From the NCBI GenBank assembly GCA_019245755.1, contig JAFARC010000061.1, positions 62,001 to 126,000 of the forward strand: a stretch of 64,000 nt of DNA. The letters run 5' to 3'. Positions 61,236-64,000 of this stretch are shown piece after piece. Each line of letters opens with the position of its first letter. Position 1 is the stretch's first letter. The position numbers were made by a program, and so were the translations under genes. Origin of the DNA: Mycobacteriaceae bacterium (GTDB lineage Bacteria; Actinomycetota; Actinomycetes; Mycobacteriales; Mycobacteriaceae). A model generated the notes under the pieces. That model searched no databases and was not told the DNA's origin. It worked only from the letters and a program-made list of their open reading frames with translations.

Positions 61236-62246
61236 TCATCCGGCGTGCAGCGCGTTGGCCAGATCGGCGATGTGCGAGGTGGCGATGTCGTAGCCGGGGA
61301 AGTACACGCCGACCCGCTGCGCGACGTCGCCGAACCGGTTCATGATTTCGCGCGCGCACTGCTCCGGGGTGCCGCGGACCGCCAGCACGGTAACCATCGA
61401 GTCGTCGATAAGGTCGGTCATGGCCTGCACGGCCATCCGCTTGGACAGCGCGTTGAGTTCGGGCTGAAGGTCCGCCCGCCCCTCGACATCGAGCACCGGC
61501 GCGTACGCCGGCGTCGACCCGTAGAACGCCAGCAGCCGGCGCACGCCGGTGGTGGCGGCGGCCAGCTCGCCGTCGGTGCGCCCCATCGCGGCGATCACCT
61601 GCGGGAAGATGTCGAACTCGGCGCGACCGCGACCGGACCGCTGCAGCCCGGCGTCGACCGCCGGCAGCGTGCGTTCGCGGAAGTGCCGGGCCGAGTGGAA
61701 CGGCATCACCAGCAGGCCGTCGGCCACCTCGGCCGCCGTGCGGGTCATCACCGGCCCGAGCGCGCCCAGGTAGATCGGCGGCATGCCGAACGGGTTCGGC
61801 CCCGGGTTGAACGCCGGCGGCATCAGCGTGTGCTTGGTGAACTCGCCGCGGAACTCGAGGCGCCGCTGGTGCTGCCAGGCGTCGAAGATCGCGCGCACGG
61901 CCAGCACAGTTTCGCGCATGCGCGCCGCCGGGCGGCTCCAGGCGCTGCCGTAGCGGCTCTCGACGTGCGGCCGGATCTGCGACCCCAGGCCGAGCCGGAA
62001 CCTGCCTCCGGACAGCAATTGCACGTCATATGCGGCGTGGGCGAGATGCAGCGGACTGCGGGGCAGCGCAATCGCCACGTTGGTCATCAGCTCGACGTCG
62101 GTCACCGCCGCGGCGGCCGCCAGCGGCAGAAAGACGTCGTGCTGGCCCTCGAACGTGAACAGCCCGTCGATGCCGGTCGCGGCGAGTTCGCGGGCACGCT
62201 CGGCCGAGCGCTCAGGGGGGGCGTCGAGCAGGATGTGCAGAAACAT
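61236..62246 (-). CDS. Luciferase-like (F420-type) oxidoreductase, TIGR03617-like
   Basis: A 336-residue TIM-barrel LLM protein. It has TGIDGLFTFEGQHDVFLPLA, the TNVAIALPRSPLHLAH loop, SGGRFRLGLGSQIRPH and a C-terminal VYFPGYDIA. This variety is common in mycobacteria and presumed to use F420. ATG at 62246. It is divergent from the Rv2525c-like gene across a 153-bp intergenic region that holds no gene. It may head the unit LLM, PAS-ANTAR, nitroreductase. Confidence 0.9.
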   Translation of the reverse strand: MFLHILLDAPPERSAERARELAATGIDGLFTFEGQHDVFLPLAAAAAVTDVELMTNVAIALPRSPLHLAHAAYDVQLLSGGRFRLGLGSQIRPHVESRYGSAWSRPAARMRETVLAVRAIFDAWQHQRRLEFRGEFTKHTLMPPAFNPGPNPFGMPPIYLGALGPVMTRTAAEVADGLLVMPFHSARHFRERTLPAVDAGLQRSGRGRAEFDIFPQVIAAMGRTDGELAAATTGVRRLLAFYGSTPAYAPVLDVEGRADLQPELNALSKRMAVQAMTDLIDDSMVTVLAVRGTPEQCAREIMNRFGDVAQRVGVYFPGYDIATSHIADLANALHAG

Positions 62247-62399
62247 CGCCGTCCTACAGCCGTTGGGGGCCAGCCGATGTCATGAGCGGACACTATCAGC
62301 GGGGCGGGCGCTGAACTCCGGGGGCAGCGGGAAAATTGAGGCTGTTGTTGCCCATGGCGTTAGCGTGAATCATGGGGTTCCTGTCGTACTCTGTGGCTC

Positions 62400-63122
62400 G
62401 TGCCCGTGTCCCGACGCGACGTGCTGAAGTTCGCGGCCGCCGTGCCGGGTTTGATGGGGATGGGAAGCGCGCTGGAAACCCTGATGGCACCGGCGGCGCC
62501 CGCCGCGCCGCCGGGTGTGCTGCTTGACTATGCGGCCGGAGTGATCAGTGCCAGCGCGCTGAAGGGGGCCGGCGCCGCCGGGGCCATCCGCTACGTCTCA
62601 GATCCCCGCCCCGGCGGCGAGTGGATGAAGGGCAAGCCGATCCAGCTGGCCGAGGCACGCGACCTCTATCAGAACGGGATGAAGATCGTGTCCTGCTACC
62701 AGTACGGAAAGCAGGAGACCGCGGACTGGCTCGGCGGCCAGGCCGCCGGCGTGCAGCACGCCAAGCGGGGCTGGCAGTTGCACGTCGCGGCCGGCGGGTC
62801 AGTGGGCGCCCCGATCTACGCCTCCATCGACGACGACCCGACCTTAGACCAATACAAACAACAGGTGGCGCCATACCTGCGGGGCTGGGAGCAGGTGCTG
62901 GGACACCAGCGTGTCGGCGTGTACGCCAACTCGAAGACGATCGACTGGGCGCTGCAGGACGGCCTGGGCTCGTATTTCTGGCAGCACAACTGGGGCTCGC
63001 CCCCGGGCTTCACCCATCCCGCCGCGCATCTGCACCAGGTCGAGATCGACAAGCGCAGCGTCGGCGGGGTGGGGGTGGACGTTAATTACATCCTCAAGCC
63101 CCAATTCGGGCAGTGGGACTGA
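62400..63122 (+). CDS. Tat-secreted DUF1906 glycoside-hydrolase-like protein (Rv2525c type)
   Basis: A 240-residue protein. A twin-arginine signal SRRDVLKFAAAVPG is at the N-terminus, followed by an Ala/Pro linker and a DUF1906 TIM-barrel domain (LLDYAAGVISASAL, SCYQYGKQETADWLGG, YASIDDDP with acidic residues at the strand end, SYFWQHNWGSP). It is closely like Mtb Rv2525c, a Tat substrate linked to cell-wall biology, which also lies next to fas. It starts with GTG at 62400. It is co-directional with fas, separated by 530 bp. Confidence 0.93.
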   Translation: MPVSRRDVLKFAAAVPGLMGMGSALETLMAPAAPAAPPGVLLDYAAGVISASALKGAGAAGAIRYVSDPRPGGEWMKGKPIQLAEARDLYQNGMKIVSCYQYGKQETADWLGGQAAGVQHAKRGWQLHVAAGGSVGAPIYASIDDDPTLDQYKQQVAPYLRGWEQVLGHQRVGVYANSKTIDWALQDGLGSYFWQHNWGSPPGFTHPAAHLHQVEIDKRSVGGVGVDVNYILKPQFGQWD

Positions 63123-63151
63123 GTACCCAGGGAACCCAGGTGAGGCGAAAA

Positions 63152-63167
63152 CTTACCGTCAAGTAAG
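63152..63167. promoter_or_regulatory. Candidate FasR-type operator upstream of fas
   Basis: CTTAC-CGTCAA-GTAAG is a perfect 5-bp-arm inverted repeat, 486 bp before the fas start and 30 bp after the Rv2525c-like stop. FasR is a TetR activator of fas that binds inverted repeats in this promoter in mycobacteria. The match to its exact site is not verified. Confidence 0.45.
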
Positions 63168-63588
63168 GTAGTCCAGCAAACTTCTCTCCGAGCGTTCAGT
63201 GAACGGTTGTGGACTCACGGACCGAGCAAGTGCTTGGCCGAGCGGCCTAAGGGTCCGGCGAATGATAAAAATTTTAACATAACGATTCGATAACAATCAT
63301 GCTGTGATCTGCACTGTTGTAGCTACTCGACCGTAACCGTCGACATGCAGGACGTTTGTCCCGCAGCCCCGAAGCGGCTGTCCGGGCCGACGTTATCTCG
63401 CCGGCGGTTACCCGTCCGTAGAACTCGCCAGTAACCATGTCTGCCGGTCGATCGAGCGAAATCCTTATGGGAGCCTTATTGCAGTCGTCGCCGCCCCGCA
63501 GGGACGCCGGCGACACACCGTGCGGTCGAATGACACCGATTCGACGGGGAATCGCAACAACACCTCCGCAGGGCAGCCCAGGTCAGCA

Positions 63589-63618
63589 CGCCGAGATACG
63601 ACACGCCGAGATACGACA
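63589..63618. repeat. 15-bp tandem repeat, two copies, in the fas leader
   Basis: CGCCGAGATACGACA is repeated exactly at 63589-63603 and 63604-63618, 35 bp upstream of the fas start codon. Confidence 0.9.
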
Positions 63619-63652
63619 CGCGAAACCAGACCAAGCACCGAGGAGACAGGAC

Positions 63653-64000
63653 GTGACGATCTACGAATACGACAGGGTGCCGGCAGGCCGCGACGGTGAT
63701 TGGACCCAGAATTCCCAGGTGCCGTCGCCCGGGCCGCACGCCCTGGTGGATCGTCTGACTGCCGGCGAGCCGTACGCGGTCGCCTTTGGTGGCCAGGGCA
63801 GCGCCTGGCTGGAAACCCTGGAAGAACTGGTGGCCGGCGCCGGCATCGAATCCGAGGTCGCGACGCTGGCCGGAGAGGCCGATCTGCTGCTGGCACCGGT
63901 GGCCCGCGACCTGGTCGTCGTCCGGCCGATCGGCTTCGAGCCGCTGCGCTGGATGCGTGCGCTGGCAGCCGAAGAGTCGGTGCCCAGCGCCAAGCAGCTG
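63653..64000 (+). CDS. fas: Type I fatty acid synthase, N-terminal part
   Basis: The first 116 codons of a gene cut by the window edge. It starts with GTG at 63653 (VTIYEYDRVPAG) with AGGAGACAGG upstream. The segment LVDRLTAGEPYAVAFGGQGS then WLETLEEL is the beginning of the acetyltransferase-side N-terminal region of mycobacterial FAS-I, a roughly 3,000-residue multifunctional enzyme making C16-C26 acyl-CoA for membrane lipids and mycolates. FGGQGS and RPIGFEPLRW are near-identical to Mtb Fas as I recall it. The neighbourhood (Rv2525c-like, then fas) is conserved. Confidence 0.93.
   Translation, partial: MTIYEYDRVPAGRDGDWTQNSQVPSPGPHALVDRLTAGEPYAVAFGGQGSAWLETLEELVAGAGIESEVATLAGEADLLLAPVARDLVVVRPIGFEPLRWMRALAAEESVPSAKQL

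Larger units (their letters stand above)
63123..63652. other. 530-bp non-coding region upstream of fas
   Basis: No convincing gene is seen on either strand. It contains a palindrome at 63152-63167, an AT-rich stretch around 63258-63300 and a two-copy 15-bp tandem repeat at 63589-63618. A long 5' regulatory region is expected for the essential fatty acid synthase gene. Confidence 0.7.

Noticed and set aside
63274..63516. Minus-strand small gene in the fas leader
   Set aside because: It has no ribosome site or recognisable protein features and overlaps expected promoter DNA.

Overview
The window is high-GC actinobacterial DNA that reads as a Mycobacterium (or close Mycolicibacterium relative). 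The evidence is a complete yrbEAB-mceABCDEF operon with Mce-associated proteins, a mycofactocin-type SDR, DosR/DosS regulators, OtsB, a PknF-like kinase, an Rv2525c-type Tat protein and the start of type I fatty acid synthase. No rRNA, tRNA, CRISPR array or phage was seen. Starts are mostly ATG/GTG, and genes overlap by 1-4 bases in long co-directional runs, as expected for mycobacterial operons.

Layout. 1-1.4 kb: the 3' end of a VOC protein, then a 1,159-bp transposition unit (18-bp perfect inverted ends, 8-bp target duplication) carrying an alpha/beta hydrolase and only a scrap of a transposase. 1.5-19.1 kb: catabolic operons with three cytochromes P450, four 3Fe-4S ferredoxins, a NuoF-like flavoprotein, two beta-hydroxyacid dehydrogenases, a DUF35-thiolase (retro-aldolase type) fusion, two amidohydrolases, a Rieske protein, an acyl-CoA dehydrogenase pair and two SDRs. 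19.3-34.6 kb: one long operon of aldehyde dehydrogenase, CoA-transferase, HMG-CoA-synthase-like/DUF35 protein, thiolase, then the whole mce transporter and a secreted protein. 34.6-50.8 kb: Mce-associated proteins, secreted proteins, a fourth P450, a TetR regulator, three acyl-CoA ligases, two crotonases, two amidohydrolases and a CoA-transferase. 50.8-54.2 kb: Bfd-DoxX-bacterioferritin, an F420-type oxidoreductase, an SRPBCC protein and a small HTH protein. 54.3-62.2 kb: Ser/Thr kinase and a hypoxia/dormancy block (otsB, devS, devR with a DosR box, a frameshifted Acg-like nitroreductase, a PAS-ANTAR protein, a luciferase-like oxidoreductase). 62.4 kb to the end: the Rv2525c-like gene and fas.

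Working model (inference). The 1.4-50 kb region looks like a self-contained import-and-degradation system for an unidentified hydrophobic, probably cyclic or branched, molecule. Mce/YrbE would import it. P450-ferredoxin pairs, the SDRs and the aldehyde dehydrogenase would oxidise it. Three ligases and two CoA-transferases would activate it. The acyl-CoA dehydrogenase pair, crotonases and thiolase/aldolases would shorten it. The marker genes of cholesterol ring degradation (kstD, kshA, hsaA-D) are not in the window, so the substrate is probably not handled by the classical sterol route.

The main new observation is a repeated 15-bp imperfect palindrome, GAGAAT-N3-RTTMTC. It occurs at ten intergenic or near-start positions, in front of most transcription units of this cluster and nowhere that I noticed in the housekeeping part. 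It defines a candidate private regulon, possibly controlled by the TetR protein at 37119-37715.
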